Shown here: in pieces, positions 52,454 to 61,013 of the stretch
How positions within the stretch are numbered: the stretch's first letter is position 1
Layout of the letters: each line of letters begins with the position of its first letter
Origin: CALBZH01 sp964538515
Lineage (GTDB): Bacteria > Desulfobacterota > Syntrophobacteria > Syntrophobacterales > Syntrophobacteraceae
DNA: 64,000 nucleotides
Direction: 5' to 3'
Assembly (NCBI GenBank): GCA_964538515.1
Contig: CAZIEW010000008.1
Location: forward strand, 1-64,000
Translations under genes and position numbers: made by a program
Notes under the pieces: generated by a model
The model's database searches: none
Seen by the model: only the letters and a program-made list of their open reading frames with translations
Told to the model about the DNA's origin: nothing

Positions 52454-53527
52454 ATGGCAGGAAACTCCTTCGGGAGACTCTTTCGTATCTCCACCTGGGG
52501 AGAATCCCACGGACCGGCGATAGGGGTTGCTATTGACGGGTGTCCGCCGGGGATCCCGCTGCAGGTCCAGGACATCCAGCGCGACTTGGAGCGGCGTCGC
52601 CCTGGTAAAGGGCTTGGGTCCCCCCGCCGCGAGCTGGATCAGGTCGAGATCCTCTCGGGTGTCTTTGAAGGGCGAACGACGGGAACGCCCATCAGCCTCA
52701 TGATCATGAACAAGGACCAACGGAGTCGGGATTATGACGCCCTGGCTGCCCTCTATCGGCCCGGGCATGCCGACCGGACCTATGATCAAAAGTACGGGTT
52801 CAGGGATTGGCGCGGTGGCGGACGCAGCTCGGCCCGGGAAACAGCCGCAAGGGTCGCGGCTGGCGCCGTAGCCAGGCAGTTTCTGTCCGTCTACGACATA
52901 ACGGTCTCGGCTTATACCGTGGCCTTGGGTGGAATTCAGTGCGGCCAATTCCTGTGGGAGCAGGCCGAGAGCAATCCGCTGCGCTGTCCGGATGCTTCGG
53001 CGGCGAAAGCCATGGAACGACGTCTGCGTGAAGTCCGGGAGATGGGCGATTCCGTCGGAGGGGTCGTGGAAATCCACGCAAAGCATTGTCCTCCTGGGCT
53101 GGGGGAGCCCGTGTTCGACAAGCTGGACGCGCGCCTTGCAGGCGCTCTCATGTCTATTGGTGCCGTCAAGGGCGTCGAGATCGGTGAGGGATTCGGTGCT
53201 GCGGCGCTTCTTGGGAGTGACAACAACGACCCGATCCTACCCGACGGCTATGCGAGCAACCGCGCGGGGGGAATCTTGGGGGGCATTTCCACGGGCATGG
53301 ATATCGTGGTGAGGGTCGGGGTGAAGCCTATCCCCTCGATCACTAAGGTGCAGCAAACGGTGACACGAGAAGGTGAGCCGACAACGATTGTCGTCGGCGG
53401 GCGGCATGACAGCTCAGCGATTCCGAGGATCCTCCCCGTTTGTGAGGCCATGGTTCTGCTGACCATCGCAGACTTCATGCTCCATCCGTGTCCGCCTATC
53501 AAGGATGTTCCCCGCATGGAGCGATAA
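52454..53527 (+). CDS. aroC: Chorismate synthase
   Basis: Last step of the shikimate pathway: EPSP to chorismate, needing reduced FMN. It has 357 residues with GRLFRISTWGESHGPAIGV, YRPGHADRTYDQKYG, FRDWRGGGRSSARETAARVA and the C-terminal RHDSSAIPRI. AGAGGAGGAA precedes tandem ATGs at 52451 and 52454; the second has better spacing. Transcribed divergently from clpS. Confidence 0.97.
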   Translation: MAGNSFGRLFRISTWGESHGPAIGVAIDGCPPGIPLQVQDIQRDLERRRPGKGLGSPRRELDQVEILSGVFEGRTTGTPISLMIMNKDQRSRDYDALAALYRPGHADRTYDQKYGFRDWRGGGRSSARETAARVAAGAVARQFLSVYDITVSAYTVALGGIQCGQFLWEQAESNPLRCPDASAAKAMERRLREVREMGDSVGGVVEIHAKHCPPGLGEPVFDKLDARLAGALMSIGAVKGVEIGEGFGAAALLGSDNNDPILPDGYASNRAGGILGGISTGMDIVVRVGVKPIPSITKVQQTVTREGEPTTIVVGGRHDSSAIPRILPVCEAMVLLTIADFMLHPCPPIKDVPRMER

Positions 53528-53530
53528 GGA

Positions 53531-53887
53531 TCAGTAATCCTGGTAGCGTTCGTCGCACAGATGGATGAGGCGCCGTTTGAACCCTTCGGGAATCTCCGTG
53601 AACTGCACACCGAAACCGGCAGGGTAATAGACCACCTGTCCCCGGTTGATCCAGACCACCTGGCCGCTGCATTTGGCGGGAGTATCGTCGTCAATCCAGA
53701 TCTCCATTTCGACGATGCTCCGGGGCTGAAGCAGATGGTTGGTCATCACGAAAACACCGCCGGGGCAGATATCGCAGCTGATGCCGGTGAAACGAATGGT
53801 TTCATTCATGCATCGAATCGTGAATTTTCTTCTGATCCGCCGATAAAACCGCCTTTCAACGACTTCGCTGGCTGCTGCCGTTTCCAT
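53531..53887 (-). CDS. PilZ-domain protein
   Basis: A 118-residue single-domain protein. N-terminal ERRFYRRIRR gives the RxxxR half of the c-di-GMP motif. The second half is DICPGG (39-44), where the usual serine of [DN]xSxxG is cysteine. Then VFVMTNHLLQPRSIVEMEIW and an FGVQF strand. It probably binds c-di-GMP, with affinity uncertain because of the substitution. The ATG at 53887 follows GGAAAGGATTCCA. Convergent with aroC across 3 bases. Confidence 0.82.
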   Translation of the reverse strand: METAAASEVVERRFYRRIRRKFTIRCMNETIRFTGISCDICPGGVFVMTNHLLQPRSIVEMEIWIDDDTPAKCSGQVVWINRGQVVYYPAGFGVQFTEIPEGFKRRLIHLCDERYQDY

Positions 53888-54019
53888 TGGAATCCTTTCC
53901 ACTTTCTCCTGCTTGGATTGATTTGCCTTATGTATCGGCTTGGGAAAGGAAACGCTTGAACCGCAAGGCTTTCAGACGGAGGAGAAGGGCCATCATGTCG
54001 AGTCGTGCGACGCGGGCGC

Positions 54020-54745
54020 TCAACAAGCCCAAGTGGGAATGAACCGATTGGCTTTGCGTAGTGTGGCATTCAGATTCGAGCAATCCGGCTCGAATTGACG
54101 GACCAAGTCCCAGTAGGCGGTCGAGTGGCTGAGATGGACGGTATGGCAGAGCTCGTGGACCAAGACATAGCGCACCAGCTCTGGCGGAAGAAAGAGCAGT
54201 TTGTCGTTCAAGCTGATGGTTCCGCGAGCCGAGCAGCTTCCCCAGCGCGACTGCTGGCTCCGTACCTGCGCAAGCTTGTAGCGAAGTCCCGTTTCTTGGC
54301 TGGCTCGACTCAGCCAGGGGATCAAGAGCCTCTTGGCTTGGCCTCGAAGCCAGCGCCTGAGCAGCGATCGGCATCCCTCGACGTTTGCAGCATCGCCTTC
54401 AATCCGGATTTCCGTGGGGGAGGCGTGCGTGAGCCGCAGTCCGTCGGAGGGAGCGGGCACGTAGCGCACTGAGACCCGGGCTCCGGTGGCTCGAAACCAC
54501 ACTTCCTCCGGGAGCTTCTCCGCACGGGCCAGCAATTGCGTGCGCTCGAGGTGCGCACGAGTGCGCTGAATCCAGCCTGCATGAGCCGATACGATCTCCG
54601 GAACGTGCTTGGGATTGAATCCCGTGGGCACAACCACTTCGAGAGCGCCTTCAGCCAGCACGCGAAGGAGGACGCGTCGGGCTCGCTTGCTCTCTCGGAT
54701 GCGATAAGGAAGAGCGTCCGTGCGTTGTGAGTGAGGACCGCTCAA
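54020..54745 (-). CDS. YgjP-like (DUF45) zinc metallopeptidase
   Basis: A 241-residue soluble protein of the SprT/WLM-like minigluzincin group. H197-E-L-C-H201 with H207 in HLSHSTAYW, plus the preceding QQSRWGSCSARGTISLN, is the YgjP signature. The likely start is TTG at 54745, overlapping the LUD-gene stop (TTGA) with GAGG upstream; no ATG or GTG is better placed. Substrate unknown. Confidence 0.88.
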   Translation of the reverse strand: MSGPHSQRTDALPYRIRESKRARRVLLRVLAEGALEVVVPTGFNPKHVPEIVSAHAGWIQRTRAHLERTQLLARAEKLPEEVWFRATGARVSVRYVPAPSDGLRLTHASPTEIRIEGDAANVEGCRSLLRRWLRGQAKRLLIPWLSRASQETGLRYKLAQVRSQQSRWGSCSARGTISLNDKLLFLPPELVRYVLVHELCHTVHLSHSTAYWDLVRQFEPDCSNLNATLRKANRFIPTWAC

Positions 54746-55392
54746 AATCCCAAGTCCTCGTTGATCAAAACGACTTGGGTGCGCTTTTTGGGATACGACT
54801 TTTCCGTGATCGTCCAGCTGTTGCAGATCCGATCCGGGCTGCTGCAGTCCTCGCAAGCGGTCGTCTTGGCGCAGGGGGTCTTCTTTTCCAGCCGGATGGC
54901 GTTGACAGGTGCCGCGTAGTTTTTGATCCGGAACATCGCATCGGCGACGTCTTCGACCAGTTTATTCCGCCCTGCGAGCACGATCACGTGCTTGGGGCCA
55001 AAGGTAAGACCGGCCACCCGGTTTCCGATCATATCCAGATTCACCAGGACGCCCGATTCCGTGAGGGCGTTCGTCCCCATGACAAAGAGATCGACGAGCA
55101 AGGCCTGCCGCCGCCGCTCGATCACTTCTTCCCGCGTGACATTCTTGTCGAACGTGTCGACAACGCTCACGCCGGGAAGAGAGCGCAGCGCTTCGTAGAG
55201 TCCCGTGGCAACGAAGGTAGCCGATCCCCCCCAGGATACGGATCTGACATTCAGCTTCGGCACGATCTCCTCGAGCACGATACGCTTGGCATCAGCGCCG
55301 TTTGCAGCCACGAAGGCCTCGAAGTTGTTTTGCCTCAGCGCGTTTGCGCAATTCTCGAGACGCGTCGTCCAATATTCCTGAATCGGATTCAT
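54742..55392 (-). CDS. LUD-domain (lactate-utilisation LutC-like) protein
   Basis: A 216-residue protein of the DUF162/LUD family: SVSWGGSATFVATGLYEAL, VIERRRQALLVDLFVMGTNAL and GRNKLVEDVADAMFRI. The C-terminus has CAKTTACEDCSSPDRICN, a cysteine cluster beyond the core domain, possibly metal-binding. lutA and lutB are not adjacent, so this is a stand-alone LUD protein. It overlaps the start of the YgjP gene by 4 bases. Confidence 0.88.
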   Translation of the reverse strand: MNPIQEYWTTRLENCANALRQNNFEAFVAANGADAKRIVLEEIVPKLNVRSVSWGGSATFVATGLYEALRSLPGVSVVDTFDKNVTREEVIERRRQALLVDLFVMGTNALTESGVLVNLDMIGNRVAGLTFGPKHVIVLAGRNKLVEDVADAMFRIKNYAAPVNAIRLEKKTPCAKTTACEDCSSPDRICNSWTITEKSYPKKRTQVVLINEDLGF

Positions 55393-55606
55393 CGGGTGGA
55401 CCTCCTGTTGGTGTCCTTAAAGGCCAAATGGATCGGTGTCTTGCTCCGGATGGTTGAGCGACATGTCGTTTCCAAGCGTCACGAAGGCTCAGCTTATCGC
55501 AGATCGCATGAAGCCACAAAGACTATCTGGATGCGATCAAGGAATCGATCGGCGCGTCCACGCGGACCCCTCAACGGCCCCAGGCTGAGAGAGCCGCTCT
55601 GCGCGT

Positions 55607-55945
55607 CTACCATTCATTCACCCAAATCCACGCGCGGTCGGATTCGGTGACGTCGAAGTATTCCACGAAGGTGGCGAAAGGAAAGCCGCCCGTCTTGATC
55701 CAAGCCTTGATCCAAGTCCGGCTTCCGATCACAGCCACGCGGCTCAAAGCGGAGGCGAAAGGCTCGAGAAACGCGAGGATCTCGGTCAATCGCTCGGGCT
55801 CCATGTGACGAAATCCATCGATTTCCACCATTAGGTGGTTCGGCAAGTCCGGTGCGAGGGACAGCTCCAGACGTTGCCTGTTCTGTTCCATTTCGTCCGG
55901 TGTCAGCTGGTCATGGAGCTTAAAAACGACGACATTGATCGACAT
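55607..55945 (-). CDS. SpoIIAA-like (STAS/CRAL-TRIO-fold) protein
   Basis: A 112-residue protein with the alternating strand-helix pattern of SpoIIAA-like proteins (LMVEIDGFRHMEPERLTEIL, SRVAVIGSRTWIKAWIK, DRAWIWVNE). The ATG at 55945 is preferred because the upstream extension runs through the nrfA terminator. Function unknown; no partner kinase or transporter adjacent. Confidence 0.7.
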   Translation of the reverse strand: MSINVVVFKLHDQLTPDEMEQNRQRLELSLAPDLPNHLMVEIDGFRHMEPERLTEILAFLEPFASALSRVAVIGSRTWIKAWIKTGGFPFATFVEYFDVTESDRAWIWVNEW

Positions 55946-55980
55946 CGGTGCATCTCGATTGCATGTCCCACTCGAACGAA

Positions 55981-56010
55981 GAAAGGCGGCTGGGATTTCA
56001 GCCACCTTTC
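55981..56010 (-). terminator. Terminator after nrfA
   Basis: A 12-bp stem, 55981-55992 with 55999-56010, one mismatch that is a G-U pair on the minus-strand RNA, 6-base loop, followed by CTTCGTT on the minus strand. It sits about 40 bases beyond the nrfA stop. Confidence 0.7.
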
Positions 56011-56049
56011 AGCGCAGTACCGCCTTGAGGTCGATGAGGCGTGACGCCT

Positions 56050-57537
56050 TTAACGCCCCTGAGAGCTCACGGGAGTGATCTTTTCCTGGATGTCGAACGG
56101 ATCCTTGAATTCCAGCTCGGGCCTGAATTTCAGCTTCTTGACCCCGCGATCATTCAAGTACTTGGCCAATTCCATGTTGATGTCGGCCGGCACGGCGACA
56201 TCGGCCTTCGCGAGAGCCTGACGCAGCAGGGCTTCGGCCTTGGCGGCCATCGCGATGGCGTCGCCGCAGATCCGCCCGGCTTCGCGTGGGTTGTGGAACC
56301 CCACCGAGTTTTCCGCCCCGATGAAAATGACCCGGTAAAGGGCTTCCAAGTAAAGGTCCTTGGCACGATCATACAGGTCCTTGTCCAGGGTCTTTCCATC
56401 CGCTTGAGCTTTGTGCGCAATCTCGAACAGCTTCGCAGTGACCGCCTCGTTGTAGCCGGCGCGGTTCATCAGCGAAACGGTTCGGTCCTGCGTGGCATAG
56501 ACCTGCTTGACGAGCCATTCCGCGGTTTCCGTGTGGCACTGCTGGCATGCGCGCATATCGTTTTTGAGCGGACTCATGACATCGTGGTTGGAGATTTTGT
56601 TGGCGCCCACCTTGGTGTAGGGCATGTGGCAATCGGCGCAGGCGGCTCCGGCCAGGTAATGCGTGCTCTGGTAGCTATAAAATTCATATTCGGGATGCCG
56701 GATAAATCCAACCTTGAAGCCGGTGACGCTCTGCTTCCATTCCCCGTTGGCTTCGCTGCTGCGAATGACCTTGATGACGTTCTCGATGGAAATGTTGCCC
56801 TCCTTGCTTCCCTGCCAGGGAAAGAACACGGCCGTCGATTTCATGTCCTTGTCTTTGGGAATCACATAGGTCACGTGGCATTGGGCGCAGACGAGGGAGC
56901 GTCCTTCCTGGCGGCCGATGTGATCGGGATCCTTCCCGATGTCCTTGAGGGCTTGGCCGAGGGTCCAGCGGGAGAGCTGGAGATTCATGGTCTTGTTGTC
57001 GTGGCAGTCAATGCAGCCGACGCCGAGCCGCTGGAATTCCACCGGGATCTTTTTGTGGACGTCCATGTAGGGATCGGCAAAGTAGGCGGCGCCGAGCTCT
57101 TTTTGCAGTCTGGGGGCAAAAGGGGTTTTGCAGGTCAGACAGGCGCCTCCGGCTTTGAGCCGGGACGGATCGATCTCCAGCTGGTCAATCACCATGTAAT
57201 GGTGGCCTCGGGGCTCGTTGTATTCCACGCCGAAGCCCCACCCGTTGAAGAGCAACGGCATGTAAGGGAATTCGCTCAGTTTGTCATAGGTTATGAGGTC
57301 GGTGTCGAAGCCCTTCTTGTATTTGCTCTTTCCCGCCGGTTTTGGGTCCTTGGTCTTTGCCCAAGAGTCGTATTCCAGGGGGTAGACCTTGCCCCAGTTC
57401 TCCGGGTTGAATTCGTTGTCCGCGATAGTGCCGGTCCGAACGGGCTGCGGCTTCTCTGGCGCACAAGCCATCAAACCCGCCAGCGTGACGGCCGTGAAGA
57501 AAAAAAAGGTCCAGAGGGTGAATCTCTTCGAACGCAT
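56050..57537 (-). CDS. nrfA: Cytochrome c nitrite reductase NrfA (ammonia-forming, pentaheme)
   Basis: Periplasmic six-electron reduction of nitrite to ammonia. It has 495 residues, a signal peptide with lipobox-like GLMAC (C25), and five heme motifs: the catalytic C133-L-T-C-K137 (CxxCK) and four CxxCH at 175, 217, 300 and 331. The catalytic region HPEYEFYSYQSTHYLAG follows the expected pattern. It lies 35 bases after nrfH. In sulfate reducers it protects against nitrite and can feed ammonia. Confidence 0.98.
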   Translation of the reverse strand: MRSKRFTLWTFFFFTAVTLAGLMACAPEKPQPVRTGTIADNEFNPENWGKVYPLEYDSWAKTKDPKPAGKSKYKKGFDTDLITYDKLSEFPYMPLLFNGWGFGVEYNEPRGHHYMVIDQLEIDPSRLKAGGACLTCKTPFAPRLQKELGAAYFADPYMDVHKKIPVEFQRLGVGCIDCHDNKTMNLQLSRWTLGQALKDIGKDPDHIGRQEGRSLVCAQCHVTYVIPKDKDMKSTAVFFPWQGSKEGNISIENVIKVIRSSEANGEWKQSVTGFKVGFIRHPEYEFYSYQSTHYLAGAACADCHMPYTKVGANKISNHDVMSPLKNDMRACQQCHTETAEWLVKQVYATQDRTVSLMNRAGYNEAVTAKLFEIAHKAQADGKTLDKDLYDRAKDLYLEALYRVIFIGAENSVGFHNPREAGRICGDAIAMAAKAEALLRQALAKADVAVPADINMELAKYLNDRGVKKLKFRPELEFKDPFDIQEKITPVSSQGR

Positions 57538-57572
57538 TCGATCTCTCCTCTTCAGCGTGGTTAGACAGCCAC

Positions 57573-58037
57573 TTACAAAGATCCGGTCAACTTATGGGAC
57601 AGGCGACGATGGCATTGCCAGCAGTTCCGGTCTTCGCTGATCCTGGCGACGGTTTCGGCATGGCATCGCTGGCAGTTCTCCTGGACAATGGCAGCGCCGT
57701 GCTTGGACAGCTGGATGGTGTCGGGAACTTGCCCTGAATAAAAGACGTAGGCGTCCCACATCCCTTCGATGCCTTTCCACACAAAGTGTCGGGGCATGTT
57801 GTCGTTCGGAAGGTGGCAGTCCACGCACAAAATGCGACGATGTCCTCCATTATGTCGCCAGGACTCGTATTCTGTCTCCATCACGTGACAGCCGGCACAG
57901 AACTCGGCCGTCTTGGATTTGGCGTACAATCCGGGAGGACCAAAGTTCACGAAGACCCCTACCGCCGCCGCAGCGAGCCCGAGGAGGATCAGAGCCCGCC
58001 AACGAAGGTGCTTCCGAGGTGGGTTACCAGACTGCAT
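57573..58037 (-). CDS. nrfH: NrfH-type tetraheme quinol dehydrogenase
   Basis: Membrane-anchored NapC/NirT-family cytochrome passing electrons from menaquinol to NrfA. It has 154 residues: one N-terminal helix (ALILLGLAAAAVGVFVNFG), then four CxxCH motifs at 47, 71, 122 and 139. Order nrfH-nrfA is the usual one in this group. A 592-base region lies upstream with an FNR-like site. Confidence 0.97.
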   Translation of the reverse strand: MQSGNPPRKHLRWRALILLGLAAAAVGVFVNFGPPGLYAKSKTAEFCAGCHVMETEYESWRHNGGHRRILCVDCHLPNDNMPRHFVWKGIEGMWDAYVFYSGQVPDTIQLSKHGAAIVQENCQRCHAETVARISEDRNCWQCHRRLSHKLTGSL

Positions 58038-58180
58038 GGGGCTTCCTTCTGATTTGGGCAGTTAGCGATTAGGGACGTCCTTGATGCAGGTCCGTCGGGG
58101 CCCAAGGTGCTCACAAGGGATTCGAGAAAAAATCCTGGTGCTACAACGAGACATCCAGACGCCATGCGGCTCTGCGGACG

Positions 58181-58217
58181 TCCCTTCTCCCTCTGGGAGA
58201 GGATTAAGGTGAAGGGA
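58181..58217. repeat. CCCTTCTCCCTCTGGGAGAGG-type dispersed repeat
   Basis: Inner palindrome TCTCCC-TCT-GGGAGA with outer CCCTTC/GAAGGG arms; the right half continues GGATTAAGGTGAAGGG. A close relative of the common CCCTCTCCC...GGGTGAGGG intergenic repeat of many bacteria. Confidence 0.65.
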
Positions 58218-58407
58218 AGAGCGCTCCGGCGAGAAGGCAGCGGCGGGAGATCGGTGCGCTTGCCTGAGATAGGATTGGTGCAAAAGAATGCAGCAAGTGT
58301 GTCCATGGTCATTCCTTCGTGCAGGGAGAAGTGTGGCCATGTGGATGCGGATGATCCCATCGATCATGGGACACTGCTAACATAGAACGCGCTCAGCCGG
58401 AAGCTCC

Positions 58408-58421
58408 TTGATTTAAGTCAA
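58408..58421. promoter_or_regulatory. FNR/CRP-type box upstream of nrfHA
   Basis: TTGATTTAAGTCAA matches TTGAT-N4-ATCAA at 9 of 10 positions. It is about 370 bases upstream of nrfH, so either the leader is long or the site serves a different start. HcpR-type regulators in this phylum use related palindromes. Confidence 0.6.
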
Positions 58422-58556
58422 AAAAATTTACATCCAGGTGAGGTCAGTGAAACGATTGCCTTCATGGCCCCATGGTTCCACGTCGGGCTTATTCGGCAGT
58501 CGGAGATTGAGGAATATCGAGCGCTGAAACGGGTGCTGGTATCGCCATCAAAGAGG

Positions 58557-58584
58557 AAGAGCCAGGCGAGTGTACCCGGCTCTT
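58557..58584 (-). terminator. Hairpin after the cold-shock gene
   Basis: AAGAGCC (58557-58563) pairs with GGCTCTT (58578-58584), 14-base loop, followed on the minus strand by CCTCTTT. About 45 bases past the stop. Confidence 0.5.
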
Positions 58585-58629
58585 GACGTCGAAAGAAAAC
58601 GTGGCTCAGTTTGCCGATAATCGAGGGTC

Positions 58630-58836
58630 TTACATCTTTTTCACGTTGACTGCTTGAGGGCCCTTGGGTCCGCGTTCCACTTCAAAGCTGACTTTTTCGC
58701 CTTCGCTCAAGGAACGAAAGCCTCCCCCATCCTTTACGATAGCACTGTAGTGGACGAAAACATCTCCTTGGTCGCTGGTCTCGATAAAACCATACCCCTT
58801 CTTGTCATTGAACCACTTGACTCGGCCCTCGGGCAT
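58630..58836 (-). CDS. Cold-shock domain protein (CspA family)
   Basis: A 68-residue single CSD protein, an RNA chaperone. RNP1 KKGYGFIET and RNP2 DVFVHYSAI are intact, and the length is normal. A TTGACA promoter lies about 165 bases upstream, giving a long 5' leader as in temperature-responsive csp mRNAs. Monocistronic, with a hairpin after it. Confidence 0.97.
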   Translation of the reverse strand: MPEGRVKWFNDKKGYGFIETSDQGDVFVHYSAIVKDGGGFRSLSEGEKVSFEVERGPKGPQAVNVKKM

Positions 58837-58978
58837 TGCTGTTTCCTTTCTTAATTGCTGTTGCTGAGACTGACCGGCGCGTTACTTTGAGAGGTCCTCC
58901 GCAATCGTGAAAGAAACACTCAATCGATCGGCAAAGACTCCAAAATAAACACCCTAACCCCATTTATACACTGTAGTT

Positions 58979-59007
58979 TACCTAGCGCATTCGTAACACC
59001 TTGTCAA
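58979..59007 (-). promoter_or_regulatory. Probable sigma-70 promoter of the cold-shock gene
   Basis: Minus strand TTGACA (59002-59007), 17-base spacer, TAGGTA (58979-58984). The -35 is exact and the -10 weak. The transcript leader would be about 135 bases. Confidence 0.55.
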
Positions 59008-59107
59008 GCAAGGATAAACGGGAAAGTCTATTCTTTTTTTAGCTCATGGTGAGACTCATGTTGTTAGCTTACTGTCGTTCCCGAACGCACTGCTTGTCTC
59101 CATTCAT

Positions 59108-59974
59108 TCATTTGCTCACCCAAAGTGTTGCCTTATCGAGCACCTCAAGCAACTTCATACTGATGGAGCCGATAAGCCATTTCTCAAGGAGGCCTTTCTT
59201 TTGTTTCCCTCCCCGACCGACGGCAACTGCCGCATACCGGCCTCGCTCGACCTCGTCCAGGATGGACGGGACAACCCTCTGGCTGCGGACCACCACTTCC
59301 TTGATACGATCTTCATCGACATGATTGTGCAGAAGCTGTTGTCTGGCACGGTCGATCATCTCGCCGACGCGCTCGCTTCCCGTCTCGTCCACGTGAAACA
59401 GAGTGACCCGGTGCTCGGGCTCTTTTTCAAGAACAAAGCCGACGTGATCGGCTATCCTCAGGCACGGCTCGCTGTCTTCCACGCAAAGAAGCACGTCTCG
59501 CCGTCCTTCTTCCGGATGCCTGCAAACCCAGATGGGAAAGTCGATCCGATGCTCCATCATTTCGCGACTGACGCTCGTTGCGAGGGTTCGCTCAAAAAGG
59601 GCGTAGCCCCGCCTTCCCAAAACCACGGCGTCGTAATGACCCTTCCGAGCTTCGCGCGCGATGTCTCGGACCGTTCCCGAGTGCTTGCTCAGGAGTCTGG
59701 TGGTGATCGCCTCCGGAGCGAACCCCTTGAGCTCCAACAGCTTTCGCGCAGACTCGAGGGCCGCTTTCCCTTTTTCCGCCTGGGGTCCGGAGAGCTTCTT
59801 CTCGACCGGAAAAGGAGTCAACGGCGCGGAGCTTCCGGCGGCATCCGGCGAAGCGGCGATGTAGAGGAGAGTCAGGTCGACGTTCTGCTTGTTTCTGAGG
59901 AAAGACGAGACAAACCGCACACCGTGGAAGGCGCTGACGTCTTCTCCAAGGGTAATGAGAAAGTGGTGTTTCAT
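59108..59974 (-). CDS. Tandem universal stress protein (UspA)
   Basis: A 288-residue protein with two Usp domains (about 1-150 and 155-288). Second-domain repeats such as VVRSQRVVPSILDEVERGRY and AVAVGRGGKQKKGLLEKWLIGSISMKLLE carry the G-2x-G-9x-G(S/T)-like ATP-binding pattern. The ATG at 59974 follows GGAGACCATC. It lies 40 bases after the methyltransferase stop, probably co-transcribed. General stress role inferred. Confidence 0.88.
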   Translation of the reverse strand: MKHHFLITLGEDVSAFHGVRFVSSFLRNKQNVDLTLLYIAASPDAAGSSAPLTPFPVEKKLSGPQAEKGKAALESARKLLELKGFAPEAITTRLLSKHSGTVRDIAREARKGHYDAVVLGRRGYALFERTLATSVSREMMEHRIDFPIWVCRHPEEGRRDVLLCVEDSEPCLRIADHVGFVLEKEPEHRVTLFHVDETGSERVGEMIDRARQQLLHNHVDEDRIKEVVVRSQRVVPSILDEVERGRYAAVAVGRGGKQKKGLLEKWLIGSISMKLLEVLDKATLWVSK

Positions 59975-60014
59975 GATGGTCTCCGATCCCTGCATGTTCA
60001 GAGCGGACGGCAGC

Positions 60015-61013
60015 TCATGCTAACGGCTTCGTGGCCCTGATGAGGCTTGCGTCGTTCGGTAGATCACAATGATACGGGGTCGGATTCTCAAAGCCGGCAT
60101 CCAGAAGCCACGTGCTCATTTCTCCGAACGAATACGAGCGTCCTCCCGGTGTATGGATCAGCATGTTCAGGGCAAACATCGCGGCAAAGGTGGGCTCGGT
60201 CTTGTCCTCGTTGAGCACGAATTCCTGGATGATCACCTCCCCTCCTGGGCTGACGACGGGGAACACCCTTTGCATGAGCGCCGCACACTCCGAGTCGCTG
60301 CTGCCATGGAGGATGTGGGACATGAAGACGAGGTCGAAGGGGCCTTCCGGAAGGGGGTCTTTATGGAAATCGCCGGGTTGAAAACGAACCCTCTCGGCAA
60401 GCTGGAACGATGCAATCTTCTCCTTCGCAACGGGCTCGGTATCGGGCAGGTCAAAGATGAGCGAAGTCAAACGCGGGTTGTGTCTGCACAAATAGAGCGA
60501 GTAAGTCCCCGGCCCCCCACCGAGGTCAAGCATTTGCCGGTGAGCCCCCAGGTCCAGGCGGCTTGCGAGCACTTCGGCTCCTCTGATCGCGAGATTATGC
60601 ATGCCGAGCAAAAACTGCTTCACGGCTTCTTCATCGCGGTCTTCGCGTCTTACGATGGACTTGCCCGTGCGGACCGCTTCGTCCAATTTTCCCCAGTGGG
60701 CATACATGTGGAGGTAGTGGTAAATGATATTCCCCATGAAGTTGGGGCTGCGCTCGTCAAGATGCTGCCGCGCGAAAGGGGTGTTGGAATAGGTCTCACC
60801 CGACTTCTTGAGCAACCCAAGGGCCGTGATGGCGTTCAGGAGCAAGCCGGTCGCTCGGGGCTCCGTTTTCATCCGTTCAGCCAGCTCATCTGCGTTCATG
60901 CTGTGGGTCCCGAGGTGCGTGAAAACCTGCAGCTTGACGGCTGTGTGCAAGACGCAAGCACGCCAGAACGATACGCCTAGATCATGCATCTCCTTGAGCG
61001 AATTGATCTTCAT
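60015..61013 (-). CDS. SAM-dependent O-methyltransferase (acetylserotonin/COMT-like)
   Basis: A 332-residue enzyme. An N-terminal winged-helix dimerisation domain (AVKLQVFTHLGTHSMNADELA) precedes a Rossmann methyltransferase domain with motif I MLDLGGGPGTYSLYL and acidic IFDLPD. The putative catalytic histidine is in FMSHILHG. The ATG at 61013 follows GAGGAGAACGTCCC. Substrate unknown; small aromatic compounds or tetrapyrrole side routes are typical of the family. First gene before the Usp gene. Confidence 0.9.
   Translation of the reverse strand: MKINSLKEMHDLGVSFWRACVLHTAVKLQVFTHLGTHSMNADELAERMKTEPRATGLLLNAITALGLLKKSGETYSNTPFARQHLDERSPNFMGNIIYHYLHMYAHWGKLDEAVRTGKSIVRREDRDEEAVKQFLLGMHNLAIRGAEVLASRLDLGAHRQMLDLGGGPGTYSLYLCRHNPRLTSLIFDLPDTEPVAKEKIASFQLAERVRFQPGDFHKDPLPEGPFDLVFMSHILHGSSDSECAALMQRVFPVVSPGGEVIIQEFVLNEDKTEPTFAAMFALNMLIHTPGGRSYSFGEMSTWLLDAGFENPTPYHCDLPNDASLIRATKPLA

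Larger units (their letters stand above)
58038..58629. other. Long intergenic region upstream of nrfH
   Basis: Holds a CTCCCTCTGGGAGAG repeat (58181-58217), an FNR-like box (58408-58421) and a hairpin after the cold-shock gene (58557-58584). Short frames exist on both strands, but one translates the repeat itself and none looks like a protein. Confidence 0.55.

Noticed and set aside
56041..57564. 507-codon frame antisense to nrfA
   Set aside because: nrfA has all five heme motifs; the antisense frame is an artefact.
57989..58367. Short minus-strand frames upstream of nrfH
   Set aside because: They translate the CTCCCTCTGGGAGAG repeat and lack plausible starts.
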